Assembly (NCBI RefSeq): GCF_014205135.1
Contig: NZ_JACHMY010000001.1
Location: forward strand, 7,254,001-7,318,000
DNA: 64,000 bases
Direction of reading: 5' to 3'
Origin: Kribbella italica
GTDB lineage: Bacteria > Actinomycetota > Actinomycetes > Propionibacteriales > Kribbellaceae
The notes beneath the pieces are model-generated. The model ran no database searches, had not been told where the DNA came from, and worked only from the letters and a program-made list of their open reading frames with translations. Positions 56,693 to 64,000 of the stretch are shown in pieces. Each line of letters begins with the position of its first letter. Position 1 is the stretch's first letter. The position numbers were made by a program, and so were the translations under genes.

Positions 56693-57462
56693 GCTCGGGA
56701 CCGGTAGACCACTTCGGCGGCCAGGCCGGCCAGAATCTCTTGGTCGACGCCCTCCAAGGCCGCTTGGAGGGCGGTGGTGACTCGTTCCACCTCGCTGGGC
56801 AGCGCCAGCGTGGCCAGTGCTCGCTGGTTTCGGGGCGACAGTTCGCCGTCCAACGCCTCCAGGAACTCGCCGACGAACGACGGCCCGTCTGCTGGAAGTC
56901 CGAACCGCTCGGCGGCCGGCGCCAACTGTCGGTACAGGACCGTCAGGTCGATCCGGTCCGTCCGGACCGCGGTGCTCAGGATCTGCCGGAGCTCGCCCGC
57001 GTCGGTTCCCGCTGCGACCAGGTCCAGAACGGTCCGCAGCGCTGAGGTCACCGGTAAACCCTCCAGGACCACCACCTCGTCGGGATCGAACGTACCCAGC
57101 GAGAGCCGGGTCGCTCGCGGCATCGCTCGGGACTGCTCGGCGGTGAAGGTGATCACCGGAGCCGTGGCCGCACAGAGTCCGAGCAGCCGAGCGGCGCTGG
57201 TGTGCGACACCACCGCGTCCTGAGCGCGTTCCCAGGCGAACTGGTCCGGTACGAGAGCGAGCCAGGCGGCCCGCAGGTAGTCACGGGTCGCATCCTGCGG
57301 CGTACCGGCCACGTGGTAGACGTCCCAGTCCAGCAGTGTGAGCAGCCCGTCTCCGGCGAGAGGGCTCAGCTGTACGCCGAGTCGGTCGGCCTGCGCGGCG
57401 GTGATCAGGCCGTGTTGCCGGGCCGACACGGTGGTGACCTGCAGGAACTCGGGTTGCCACAT
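56686..57462 (-). CDS. AbiEi-family type IV antitoxin-like protein
   Basis: A 258-aa protein with the AbiEi layout. The N-terminal winged helix has RQHGLITAAQADRLGV, then LLTLLDWDVYHVAGTP, AWLALVP and AVVSHTSAARLLGL, followed by DEVVVLEGLPVTSALRTVLD, a signature of the AbiEi C-terminal part. AbiEi proteins repress their own promoter and counter AbiEii nucleotidyltransferase toxins. Here no stand-alone abiEii follows; instead the convergent giant protein contains two AbiEii-type domains and the two genes overlap by 7 nt at their ends. The start is GTG/ATG 57462 with an inverted repeat 50-71 nt upstream. The antitoxin or immunity role toward the giant protein is an inference. Confidence 0.8.
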   Translation of the reverse strand: MWQPEFLQVTTVSARQHGLITAAQADRLGVQLSPLAGDGLLTLLDWDVYHVAGTPQDATRDYLRAAWLALVPDQFAWERAQDAVVSHTSAARLLGLCAATAPVITFTAEQSRAMPRATRLSLGTFDPDEVVVLEGLPVTSALRTVLDLVAAGTDAGELRQILSTAVRTDRIDLTVLYRQLAPAAERFGLPADGPSFVGEFLEALDGELSPRNQRALATLALPSEVERVTTALQAALEGVDQEILAGLAAEVVYRSRAH

Positions 57463-57511
57463 GAGATGAACGCTAGGCCATTCGTGCCGTTCAGGTGCTG
57501 CACGTCCGGTT

Positions 57512-57533
57512 CAGGTCACCGGGCCGTGACCTG
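57512..57533. promoter_or_regulatory. Inverted repeat upstream of the AbiEi-type gene (candidate operator)
   Basis: CAGGTCAC (57512-57519) and GTGACCTG (57526-57533) form a perfect 8-bp inverted repeat with a 6-nt spacer, and an extra half-site-like TTCAGGT lies at about 57490. AbiEi proteins bind inverted repeats in their own promoters, so autoregulation is plausible. It also precedes the plus-strand gene at 57596. Confidence 0.5.
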
Positions 57534-57595
57534 CAGGATCAGGGCCGACAATGGGACCGACCACTGTTGCCGCCCAGGGAGACGAGGAGTCGATC

Positions 57596-58108
57596 ATGGT
57601 CCTTCCGCCGGCCCGGACCCGGGACGAGGCGTACGTCTATCTCGACCTGACACCGTGCGGACAGTGCGGGTCGGTCGAGGTCGACTGGCGGCACGGGATC
57701 GCGCAGGTCGACGGTGAGCTGGTTTCGGCGTACGACGGCACCTGTCAGGGCTGTGCGGCCGAGCGTGAGTACCTGTTCCGCCTGCCGGCGCGGGAGCACG
57801 CGGGCGGCACCCCGAACTTCGGCGGCGCCGAACCGTCGGAACTGATCGACCCCGGCCAGTGGCTGGATCTGGCCGACCAGTTGATGTCGGCGGTCCCGAC
57901 CGACGACCCGCGGGCGGCCGACGAATCCGCGCGGTTCGCGGCGGCGGCGGTGGCCGAGGTGCTGAAGTTCGTTCCGCCCGGTGCGCCGGCGGTGCCACCG
58001 GAGCTGTTCTGGTCCGGTGCCGGCCGTCAGGTGTACGACGAACAGCCCGGCCGCTTCCGCCGCGACCGGCTGCAGGTCGTACTCGACACCTACTCCGGCG
58101 TCAGCTGA
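57596..58108 (+). CDS. Unknown protein with possible zinc ribbon
   Basis: A 170-aa soluble protein. ATG 57596 has GAGGAG 6 nt upstream; a start at 57551 would add 15 residues without a ribosome site. Residues about 20-55 hold two CxxC pairs (PCGQCGSVE, TCQGCAAE) around a beta-hairpin, consistent with a zinc ribbon. The rest is acidic and helical (WLDLADQLMSAVP, RFAAAAVAEVL). No family recognised. The 3' end overlaps the convergent penicillin-acylase gene by 19 nt. It may be co-regulated with the AbiEi-type gene through the shared intergenic repeat. Confidence 0.75.
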   Translation: MVLPPARTRDEAYVYLDLTPCGQCGSVEVDWRHGIAQVDGELVSAYDGTCQGCAAEREYLFRLPAREHAGGTPNFGGAEPSELIDPGQWLDLADQLMSAVPTDDPRAADESARFAAAAVAEVLKFVPPGAPAVPPELFWSGAGRQVYDEQPGRFRRDRLQVVLDTYSGVS

Positions 58109-60126
58109 TCCCAGTCCGTCACGATCGGAGCCAGCTCCCCGCGCAACCACAGGGGTAGCTGGTCGTGATGGTGCTGATCACCCAGTACGCCGGACGCGCC
58201 CAGCGGCACGCTCCACCCGCTCTTCGTCCGGTCGCGGAGATCCCACGCGTACCGCGCGGCGGAAGCCCGCACGGTCAGGTCGGTCGTTCCCGGCACGCTC
58301 GACGTGGACCAGACGCAGTGGTGATCGCCGGACAGCCCGAGATCGATCGGCGGCTCGTCGCGGGTGAACAGCGGCCCGCGGATCACCTGCACCGGTGACA
58401 ATTGGTGGGTATCACCCCACGGTCCGCGCGGCGTCCTCGCGGCGACCTCCTCCAGCGACTCCCGGAGCAACGCGGCGAAGTCGATCGCCAGGTCACTGGC
58501 GAGCAGGTTCTCCAGCGCGAACGACACGTGCGTCAGCAGATCGAGGTACGGCAGGAACATCTCGGTGGCGTCGACGTCGTCCAGCGCGGCGACCGCCGGG
58601 TGGGCGGTGATCCGGCGGCTCAGCGCCTTCCGGATCGCCGCGTAGCTGGAGGCCGTCGTACTGGTCGCGTCCATCCGGCGGTCCCACCGCAGCAAGCGAT
58701 CGCACAGCTCGACGGCCTCGGGCGACAGCTCGGCCAGGTCGCGCAACGGGTCGATGATGCTGCCCGCCGACCCCAGCCAGGTGTCCGTGTGGATCGTCGG
58801 CATGTCCTCGACCGTCCACCCGTCCCGCGCGGTGAGCAGCTCGCGGATCCGCCGGAACCGGTGCGGCGCGGCGAACTCGACCCCGAGCGGCGCGGCCAGG
58901 TCCCGGGCGTTGGCCATCACCGCCACCCCGTCGACCGTTGCCCGAGGCATCGGAATCCAGCCGTCCCACTCGTGCTTGCGCTCCCACGCCGGTACGACAC
59001 GCAACTGGTTCTCCGCGTCCCGCCGCGGAACGAGCCCGGCCGTCCGGTGCAGCAGTCCGCCGGCCGTGTCCGCCGCGAGCACGACGTTGACCGGCTCGAC
59101 CCAGCCCTCGAGAGCCTCGTCGACCGCCGCCACATCCGTTGCCTGAAGCAACAACGGCAGCACCTCGAACCCGAGCCGCCCGGTCACGCGCGGCGGGTAC
59201 CGCAGGCTGACCCCGCGGGCGAAGTCCGGGCCGCCGATCACCACCGGCCCGCGCGCCGTCTCGATCACCTCGACCGCGATGGCGTCCCGTCCGGCGATCT
59301 CGACCGACTCGGTGTGCACCGTGGCGGCTTCCCAGCCGTCCGGGCCGAGCGCTTCCACGCCGTCCGTCGTACGCCGGAGCTGCTCCTCGTACAGGTCCTG
59401 GTAGTCGGCGGCCGCGTTGGTGATCGCCCAGGCGACATCGCCGGTGTGGCCGAAGTGCGCGATCCCGGGGACGCCCGGCACGGCCAGGCCCAGCACGTCG
59501 TACGACGGGCAGGCGAGCCGGATCTGCTGATAGACGCCCGGGCTCTCGACGTACCGGTGCGGGTCGCCCGCGATCAGCGCCGTACCGGTCGCGGTCAGAG
59601 CGCCCGGGACCATCCAGCCGTTGCTGCCCGACGTATGAGGTCCCTCGGAGGTGAAGACCCCCATCGCGTCGTCGCCGAGGTGCAGCGCGACCTGCTCACG
59701 CCACAGCTTGGACGGGAAGCCGGCGAACAGGATGTGCGCGGCGATCCAGATCCCGAGCGGCGTCCACGGCTCCCACTCCTTCAGGGTCAGCCCGGTCTTC
59801 GCGAACTCCGGAGCCCGCGCGGCGCCGGCCGGAAGGGCCTCGTTGACGCCGGCGACGTACGCCCCGATCCAGGCCCGAGTGTCGTCGTCGAGCGCCCGGA
59901 AGCACCGCTCGGCCGTGTCGGCCAGACGGGCCTGGCGGGCGAAGGTGTCCCAGGCAACGGCGTCCGGACCGAGGAAGGCCGCCGTGGTACCGAGGGACTT
60001 ACGGCGCTGCGTCTCGATCTGCCAGGCGCGATCGGTGGCCACGTTCCGGCCCTGCAACCGGACCAGGGACAGCGGATCGTCGGCCCGGAGGTGTGGCACT
60101 CCCCAGTGGTCCCGGTAGACCTTCAC
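58090..60126 (-). CDS. Penicillin acylase-family Ntn hydrolase, probably iron-regulated
   Basis: A 678-aa penicillin-amidase-family N-terminal-nucleophile hydrolase. The N-terminal chain holds DHWGVPHLRADD and RLQGRNVATDRAWQIE. The autoprocessing nucleophile is S168 in TSGSNGWMVPG, followed by ALIAGDPHR and a typical beta chain. No signal peptide is visible, so it may be cytosolic, unlike classical penicillin acylases. GTG 60126 has AAAGGG 6 nt upstream; ATG 60132 and an ATG at 60156 are alternatives. An IdeR-type box sits just upstream and the divergent gene encodes a siderophore-interacting protein. A role in siderophore maturation or uptake (compare PvdQ in pyoverdine) is therefore more likely than antibiotic cleavage; inferred. 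Confidence 0.85.
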   Translation of the reverse strand: MKVYRDHWGVPHLRADDPLSLVRLQGRNVATDRAWQIETQRRKSLGTTAAFLGPDAVAWDTFARQARLADTAERCFRALDDDTRAWIGAYVAGVNEALPAGAARAPEFAKTGLTLKEWEPWTPLGIWIAAHILFAGFPSKLWREQVALHLGDDAMGVFTSEGPHTSGSNGWMVPGALTATGTALIAGDPHRYVESPGVYQQIRLACPSYDVLGLAVPGVPGIAHFGHTGDVAWAITNAAADYQDLYEEQLRRTTDGVEALGPDGWEAATVHTESVEIAGRDAIAVEVIETARGPVVIGGPDFARGVSLRYPPRVTGRLGFEVLPLLLQATDVAAVDEALEGWVEPVNVVLAADTAGGLLHRTAGLVPRRDAENQLRVVPAWERKHEWDGWIPMPRATVDGVAVMANARDLAAPLGVEFAAPHRFRRIRELLTARDGWTVEDMPTIHTDTWLGSAGSIIDPLRDLAELSPEAVELCDRLLRWDRRMDATSTTASSYAAIRKALSRRITAHPAVAALDDVDATEMFLPYLDLLTHVSFALENLLASDLAIDFAALLRESLEEVAARTPRGPWGDTHQLSPVQVIRGPLFTRDEPPIDLGLSGDHHCVWSTSSVPGTTDLTVRASAARYAWDLRDRTKSGWSVPLGASGVLGDQHHHDQLPLWLRGELAPIVTDWDQLTPE

Positions 60127-60140
60127 GCACATCCCTTTGG

Positions 60141-60159
60141 TTAGGTTAGGCTGCACTAA
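60141..60159. promoter_or_regulatory. IdeR/DmdR-type iron box
   Basis: TTAGGTTAGGCTGCACTAA matches the actinobacterial 19-bp iron-box consensus (TTAGGTTAGGCTCACCTAA) at 16 of 19 positions, including the whole first arm. It lies between the divergent penicillin-acylase and siderophore-interacting protein genes, so one Fe-loaded repressor could silence both. Confidence 0.75.
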
Positions 60160-60210
60160 CTAGTGCGATCGGTTCTCGGCCGCACTGTCCATTGTGACCA
60201 GGAGGCCGGC

Positions 60211-60927
60211 GTGAGGCATGGCTGGGAGGGCGTCGTCCTCAAGCTGTTCAAGGGCAAGGACTTCGTGTTCACCGTGACTGGGGCCGAGCAGGTCGCCGAG
60301 CGGTACCGGCGGGTGCACTGCACCGACGGCGGGCTGCTCGCCGCGGTCGGCGCGCACCCGACGATGTGGGTCCGGCTCTGGTTCGACAAGGCCGGCAAGC
60401 CGCACCAGCGGGCCTACACGCTGGTCGATCCGGACGTCGAGGCAGGGACTTTCAGCCTGGAGTTCGCGCTGCACGACGGCTGCGCTGCCGACTGGTCGCT
60501 GAAGGCCCAGCCCGGCGACACCATCGACGCGACCTTGCAGGGCACGGACTTCGACGTCCCGGAGCCGTTGCCGCCGCGGCTGCTGGTGATCGGCGATCCG
60601 GCCTCGCTGCCCGCGATCAACTCGCTGCTCGGCGTCGCGCGGAAGCTGCCCGCGACGATCTGGTTCGAGACCCAGCACGACTCCGACGAGGAGTTGCCGA
60701 TGCGCCTCGACCCCTCGGTGCACGAGGTGCGACCGGTACGGCGTACGGCCGGAGCGCTGGTCGCCGACGTCAAGGCCAACCTGCCCGCGCTGGTCGACGA
60801 CCCGGCCGAGACGTTCGTCTGGGTCGCCTGCGACACCGTCACCACGCGCGCGCTCACGGCGTACCTGCTGAAGGAGCTCAAGATCCCGCGGCACCGGGTG
60901 AAGGCACTCGGGTACTGGCGCGCCTGA
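60211..60927 (+). CDS. Siderophore-interacting protein (FAD-dependent ferric reductase family)
   Basis: A 238-aa SIP-family protein that reduces Fe(III)-siderophores in the cytosol. The flavin site is seen in RAYTLVDPDVEAGTFSLEF and the reductase end in FVWVACDTVTTRALTAYLLK, then LGYWRA at the C-terminus, the family hallmark. GTG 60211 has GGAGG 5 nt upstream. It is divergent from the penicillin-acylase gene, with the iron box 52 nt before the start, so induction by low iron is expected. The product could use siderophores made or imported elsewhere; no siderophore synthesis genes are in the window. Confidence 0.93.
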   Translation: MRHGWEGVVLKLFKGKDFVFTVTGAEQVAERYRRVHCTDGGLLAAVGAHPTMWVRLWFDKAGKPHQRAYTLVDPDVEAGTFSLEFALHDGCAADWSLKAQPGDTIDATLQGTDFDVPEPLPPRLLVIGDPASLPAINSLLGVARKLPATIWFETQHDSDEELPMRLDPSVHEVRPVRRTAGALVADVKANLPALVDDPAETFVWVACDTVTTRALTAYLLKELKIPRHRVKALGYWRA

Positions 60928-60940
60928 CACGCTGCCGGGT

Positions 60941-60946
60941 TAGCGT
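60941..60946 (+). promoter_or_regulatory. Candidate -10 box for the GNAT gene
   Basis: TAGCGT (TANNNT) lies 6 nt before GTG 60953, which has no Shine-Dalgarno sequence, suggesting a leaderless transcript independent of the upstream gene. Weak evidence. Confidence 0.3.
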
Positions 60947-60952
60947 GGACGG

Positions 60953-61411
60953 GTGATCCGTCCGATCGACCCGGCCGACCCCGGGTTAGCTCCACGCCTG
61001 CTCGAAGTCCAGCACCGCGCGTACGCCGTCGAGGCCGCCCTGATCGGCTTCGACGGGATCCCGCCGCTGCAGGAGGACCTGGCCGGCCTGATGACGTCGA
61101 CCGAGCACTGGCTCGGCTGCTTCACCGACGACGTCCTGGTCGCTGCCGTCGCCTACGAGTTCCCCGACCCCGAGACCGTCGACATCACCCGCCTGGTCGT
61201 CGACCCGGCGTACGCCCGCCAGGGACACGCGAGCGCCCTGCTCGACGCCCTCGACGACCTGGAGCCCCGCGGCCTCTCGCTGGTCTCCACCGGTACGGCG
61301 AACGCCCCGGCGATCAAGCTGTACCTGGGCCGCGGCTACCACGAGTCGGAACTGGTGGAAGTCGGCCCAGGCATCAGCATCACCCGCTTCCGCCGGGAAC
61401 GGGTGCTCTGA
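60953..61411 (+). CDS. GNAT-family N-acetyltransferase
   Basis: A 152-aa acetyltransferase. The acetyl-CoA loop is ITRLVVDPAYARQGHASALL and the end is the usual ANAPAIKLYLGRGYHESE. GTG 60953 begins directly at the conserved IRPIDPAD start. The gap of 25 nt from the SIP gene allows co-transcription, but a -10-like box directly upstream suggests its own promoter. Substrate unknown. Confidence 0.93.
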   Translation: MIRPIDPADPGLAPRLLEVQHRAYAVEAALIGFDGIPPLQEDLAGLMTSTEHWLGCFTDDVLVAAVAYEFPDPETVDITRLVVDPAYARQGHASALLDALDDLEPRGLSLVSTGTANAPAIKLYLGRGYHESELVEVGPGISITRFRRERVL

Positions 61412-61644
61412 TGGAATTCAAACGATCAATTCAGGTTCGCGAGTGTGGTTATTGCGGCTGAAGATCGGATTTGCCGGAAGATTTACTGTCCGGCGCCCTG
61501 AGTTCCGCAGTTTTATTGATCTTTTGTTTATGTCTCGAAAGATCTTTCTTTATCATACCAAAATCTTTTCGACTGGGTCTCAGCCCTTGTCGGCACTCGA
61601 TGCGGTGCGCATACTTTTCCCACGATGAAATGAAGGGCGGGGGG
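61412..61644. other. AT-rich intergenic region
   Basis: A 233-nt stretch clearly richer in A/T than anything else in the window (runs such as TTTTATTGATCTTTTG). It holds a perfect palindrome GAAAGATCTTTC (61537-61548) and a small hairpin (GCCGGA/TCCGGC, 61473-61494). A TATCAT box at 61551 could be a -10. No coding signal in either strand. Confidence 0.55.
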
Positions 61645-62217
61645 ATGCACGCGGAGTTTGTCATAAGCCATGAGGAGCTGGGGGCCGAAGAGCTGAAGGG
61701 GTTTCTCAGGTCGAAGTTTCGTGACGAGAATCGGGAGGCAATCAAGGAGAGTGCACTTTTTTCGGATGGCGATTGGGAGAATGCGGTGCTCTATGCGACC
61801 GCCACTCCCCAGTATCGGTTGATGTGCGTGTCTGCGCAGGATGAGGAACTTCAGATCTACGTCGAGCCAACCCATGGCAATGTCTTCGACGTCTGCGAGT
61901 CCATCTGGAAGGGCGTGACGCGTGCTTTGCGTAGGTCCTCTCCGAAATTGGTTTCGCTGAAACTCAACGACAATGGAAACTACTTCACCGCGGGCCGGAT
62001 GACCTGTTTCTCGTTGGAGCTGAAGCGTCGGGAGAACCTGAGTCCGATCTGTATCGGGATCGCCGTCGTTGTCTACACGGTGGTCGGCCTCTTCACCTTC
62101 GCGGCTGATCAGCAGTTTCGTTTCGTCGCCGGCGCGGTGACCGGTGTGATCGGCGCTGTGGTCGCCTTGGTGCTGGCTTCGACGGCTAGCAAGGGCGGAA
62201 AGTTGATCTGGGGCTGA
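61645..62217 (+). CDS. Unknown membrane protein in AT-rich islet
   Basis: A 190-aa protein. The soluble N-terminal 135 residues are acidic (ISHEELGAEELKGFLRSKFR, SDGDWENAVLY), followed by two C-terminal membrane helices (PICIGIAVVVYTVVGLFTFA and FVAGAVTGVIGAVVALVLAS). ATG 61645 follows a GGGCGGGGGG purine run; ATG 61630 would add five residues. Codon use is less GC-biased than the neighbours, consistent with transfer. No family recognised. The stop overlaps a possible start of the next gene by 1 nt, so the two genes form a pair. Confidence 0.65.
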   Translation: MHAEFVISHEELGAEELKGFLRSKFRDENREAIKESALFSDGDWENAVLYATATPQYRLMCVSAQDEELQIYVEPTHGNVFDVCESIWKGVTRALRRSSPKLVSLKLNDNGNYFTAGRMTCFSLELKRRENLSPICIGIAVVVYTVVGLFTFAADQQFRFVAGAVTGVIGAVVALVLASTASKGGKLIWG

Positions 62218-62252
62218 TGGAGTTGGTGGACGATGGAAGTAGAGGTGTCATC

Positions 62253-62633
62253 ATGCCGATCGAACTGTCCCTCGTGATCTCGGCGCTAGTCAACGCGTTT
62301 CGAGGTATTCAATGGGAGGTCGAGACTGGAAGTGCCACAAATCCGGCGGGGAATGACCTGATCGTCACCGCGCCGAATCAGCGTAAATACGTGATTAATA
62401 TCAAGCTCGGTGACGGGTCGGTGCATTTTGCGACGCTCGCCAAAGTGGATCACGCGGCGGCAACGATCGGTCGTGATGCCGGAGTCGACGTGCACCCCGT
62501 GCTGCTGACAACCCAGGGAGTCAGCCCAGGAATCGCCGGAGTGGCGGACGAGGTCGGGGTTCAGGTTGTCCACGCAGCAGGCTCGGCCGACGAGATCGCC
62601 GACTCAGTCGTCGAGGAACTCAAGGCAAGTTAG
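62253..62633 (+). CDS. Unknown small protein, possible PD-(D/E)XK-like fold
   Basis: A 126-aa protein. ATG 62253 has GAGGTG 5 nt upstream; ATG 62217 (1-nt overlap with the previous stop) gives 138 aa. The strand order GNDLIVTAPNQRKYVINIKL, then PVLLTTQGVSPGIAGVADEV and VQVVHAAGS resembles restriction-endonuclease-like (Mrr-type) proteins, in which D...(E)xK forms the site. Here the position before K is I/N, so an active nuclease is doubtful. Same AT-richer composition as its neighbour. Function unknown. Confidence 0.6.
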   Translation: MPIELSLVISALVNAFRGIQWEVETGSATNPAGNDLIVTAPNQRKYVINIKLGDGSVHFATLAKVDHAAATIGRDAGVDVHPVLLTTQGVSPGIAGVADEVGVQVVHAAGSADEIADSVVEELKAS

Positions 62634-62653
62634 CCGTCCTGTCGCGCCGTGGG

Positions 62654-64000
62654 TTAGTTCAGGGCGAGGGCTGTCCAGGAGATCGGCGGTAGGCTGATCG
62701 TCAGCTTGCCGTCGTTCAGTCGGACGTTGTCGTTGGCCTGCGGAACCACCCGGTCCGGCTGAGCCGCGGTGTTGACGGCCAGGCGGTCGTCGTCGGCGAG
62801 CGTCAGGGCCTCCTCGACCGTCGTCACACCGGTCCGGCTGACGTCGACCGTGACCTCGATCGTCTGGTCGAGTGAGCGGTTGACCAGGAAGACCGCGAGC
62901 TTGCCGTCGTCGTACGTCGCGACCGCGTCGACCGCCGCCACGTCACCGAACTTCTCCGTCGGCACGGTCGGCGAGGTGGTGTTGACCTGCAGCACCTGAC
63001 CGGCGGCCAGCCGGGAGGTGATCGCGAACGGGTGGAAGGTCGGCTGGCGCCAGGCCGGGCCGTCGGGCTCGGTCATGATCGGGGCGATCACGTTCGCCAG
63101 TTGCGCCAGGCAAGCGACCGCGACCCGGTCGCTGTGCCGCAGCAGTGAGATCAGCAGGTTGCCGACGACAACGGCATCGGTGAGGTTGTACTCGTCCTCG
63201 ATCCGCCGCGGTGCCACCTCCCACGCGTCGCCGTCGCCGTCGGTGCGCCGGGACCGCTCGCCGTACCAGACGTTCCACTCGTCGAAGGAGATGTCGATCC
63301 GCTTGCTGCTCTTCAGCTCGGCCCCGACGTGGTCGGCGCTCGCAACCACCGAGTCGATGAAGCGGTCCATGTCGACGGCGGAGGCCAGGAACGACGCCGG
63401 GTCGTCCTTGTCGTCGCCGTAGTACGCGTGGCACGAGATGTGGTCGACCACCTCGTAGCACTCCTGCAGGACCTCCCGCTCCCAGGTTCCGAAGGTCGGC
63501 ATCCCGGAGCTGGACGAACCGCAGGCCACCAGCTCGAGATCGGGCTCGACCATCCGCAGCGCCCGGGCGGTCTCGTTCGCGAGCCTTCCGTACTCCGTGC
63601 CGGTCTTGTGCCCGATCTGCCACGGCCCGTCGAGCTCGTTGCCCAGGCACCACAGCTTGATCCCGTACGGCGATGCCGCGCCGTGCTCGGCGCGCAGGTC
63701 CGACAGCGCGGTACCGGCCGGGTGGTTGGTGTACTCCTGCAGGTCGAGCGCTTCCTGGACGCCCCGCGTGCCCAGGTTGATCGCCATCATCGGCTCGACC
63801 CCGGCCTTCGCGCACCAGCGGACGAACTCGTCCAGGCCGAACTGGTTGGTCTCGATGCTGTGCCAGGCCAGCTCCAGCCGGCGCGGCCGGTCGGCCTGCG
63901 GCCCGACGCCGTCCTCCCAGCGGTAGCCGGAGACGAAGTTGCCGCCCGGGTAGCGGACCAGGGAGACGCCGAGCTCGCGGGTGAGCTCCAGGACGTCCTT
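62654..64000 (-). CDS. GH51 alpha-L-arabinofuranosidase (truncated by window end)
   Basis: 449 codons of the C-terminal part are in the window; the frame continues past base 64000, where the start lies. GH51 features: VRYPGGNFVSGYRWEDG near the edge, CLGNELDGPWQIG with the acid/base Glu, and RIDISFDEWNVWYGER with the nucleophile Glu, then a C-terminal beta domain ending PPISWTALAL. The enzyme removes terminal arabinofuranose from arabinoxylan/arabinan; no signal peptide can be judged. It is convergent with the unknown pair and ends 20 nt after its stop. A short hydrolase operon could continue outside the window. Confidence 0.93.
   Translation of the reverse strand, partial: KDVLELTRELGVSLVRYPGGNFVSGYRWEDGVGPQADRPRRLELAWHSIETNQFGLDEFVRWCAKAGVEPMMAINLGTRGVQEALDLQEYTNHPAGTALSDLRAEHGAASPYGIKLWCLGNELDGPWQIGHKTGTEYGRLANETARALRMVEPDLELVACGSSSSGMPTFGTWEREVLQECYEVVDHISCHAYYGDDKDDPASFLASAVDMDRFIDSVVASADHVGAELKSSKRIDISFDEWNVWYGERSRRTDGDGDAWEVAPRRIEDEYNLTDAVVVGNLLISLLRHSDRVAVACLAQLANVIAPIMTEPDGPAWRQPTFHPFAITSRLAAGQVLQVNTTSPTVPTEKFGDVAAVDAVATYDDGKLAVFLVNRSLDQTIEVTVDVSRTGVTTVEEALTLADDDRLAVNTAAQPDRVVPQANDNVRLNDGKLTISLPPISWTALALN

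Overview
The window is 64 kb of uniformly high-GC actinobacterial DNA: GTG/ATG starts, many 1-4 nt ATGA/TGATG start-stop overlaps, SARP-type regulators and an actinobacterial type VII (ESX-like) secretion locus. The gene set (fused EccC, EccB/D/E, mycosin, WXG100 proteins, a giant WXG-type effector, TreY/TreZ) fits a Kribbella-like member of the Propionibacteriales. That placement is an inference from style, not from a marker gene. No gene-free gap exceeds 300 bases, and I see no rRNA, tRNA, CRISPR array or insertion sequence.

Layout. (1) 1-4.35 kb: treY (5'-truncated by the window) and treZ, the maltooligosyl-trehalose pathway, then a 62-aa gene and a bidirectional hairpin. (2) 4.4-9.6 kb, minus strand: SARP/NB-ARC regulator, EccE, LuxR-type regulator and a beta-helix/AAA+ (EccA/CbbX-like) ATPase, all coupled by 1-4 nt overlaps. 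(3) 9.7-11.6 kb: divergent two-component pair. (4) 11.7-20.6 kb: a plus-strand operon of two paralogous membrane-anchored FN3 proteins around a MoxR ATPase, then DUF58 and a transglutaminase-like membrane protein whose catalytic Cys and His are replaced. (5) 20.6-23.1 kb, minus strand: a membrane pseudokinase (HRD changed to HGG) and two mutually paralogous proteins of unknown function. (6) 23.3-35.4 kb: ESX core with eccD-eccB, then minus-strand eccC, a WXG-like gene and a Gly/Pro-rich PPE-like gene, a plus-strand WXG100 pair, mycosin, YbaB-like and another small secreted-type protein.

(7) 35.5-56.7 kb: an uninterrupted 7,068-codon frame encoding a giant multidomain protein with an N-terminal type VII targeting-like region. 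Domains include nonspecific-nuclease-like modules, an HEKTH domain, hydrophobic segments, Ser/Thr/Gly-rich beta regions, three copies of an HExxH module, two AbiEii-type nucleotidyltransferase domains and two glycosyltransferase-like domains. At 39453-39719 the coding signal jumps to another frame, which encodes an 88-aa EF-Tu-domain-2-like protein. The giant frame may therefore be two large genes (35486 to about 39456, and 39731-56692) joined by chance openness or by a frameshift. (8) 56.7-57.5 kb: a convergent AbiEi-family antitoxin gene, an apparent partner for the AbiEii domains.

(9) 57.6-61.4 kb: a zinc-ribbon-like protein, then a penicillin-acylase-family gene divergent from a siderophore-interacting protein gene, with an IdeR/DmdR-type iron box between them, and a GNAT acetyltransferase. 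(10) 61.4-62.6 kb: an AT-richer islet with two unknown genes. (11) 62.65-64 kb: a GH51 alpha-L-arabinofuranosidase, cut by the window end.

Taken together, 4.4-57.5 kb reads as one type VII secretion and effector locus with its own regulators, membrane-stress/FN3 module, small substrates, protease, giant toxin-like substrate and a candidate antitoxin.
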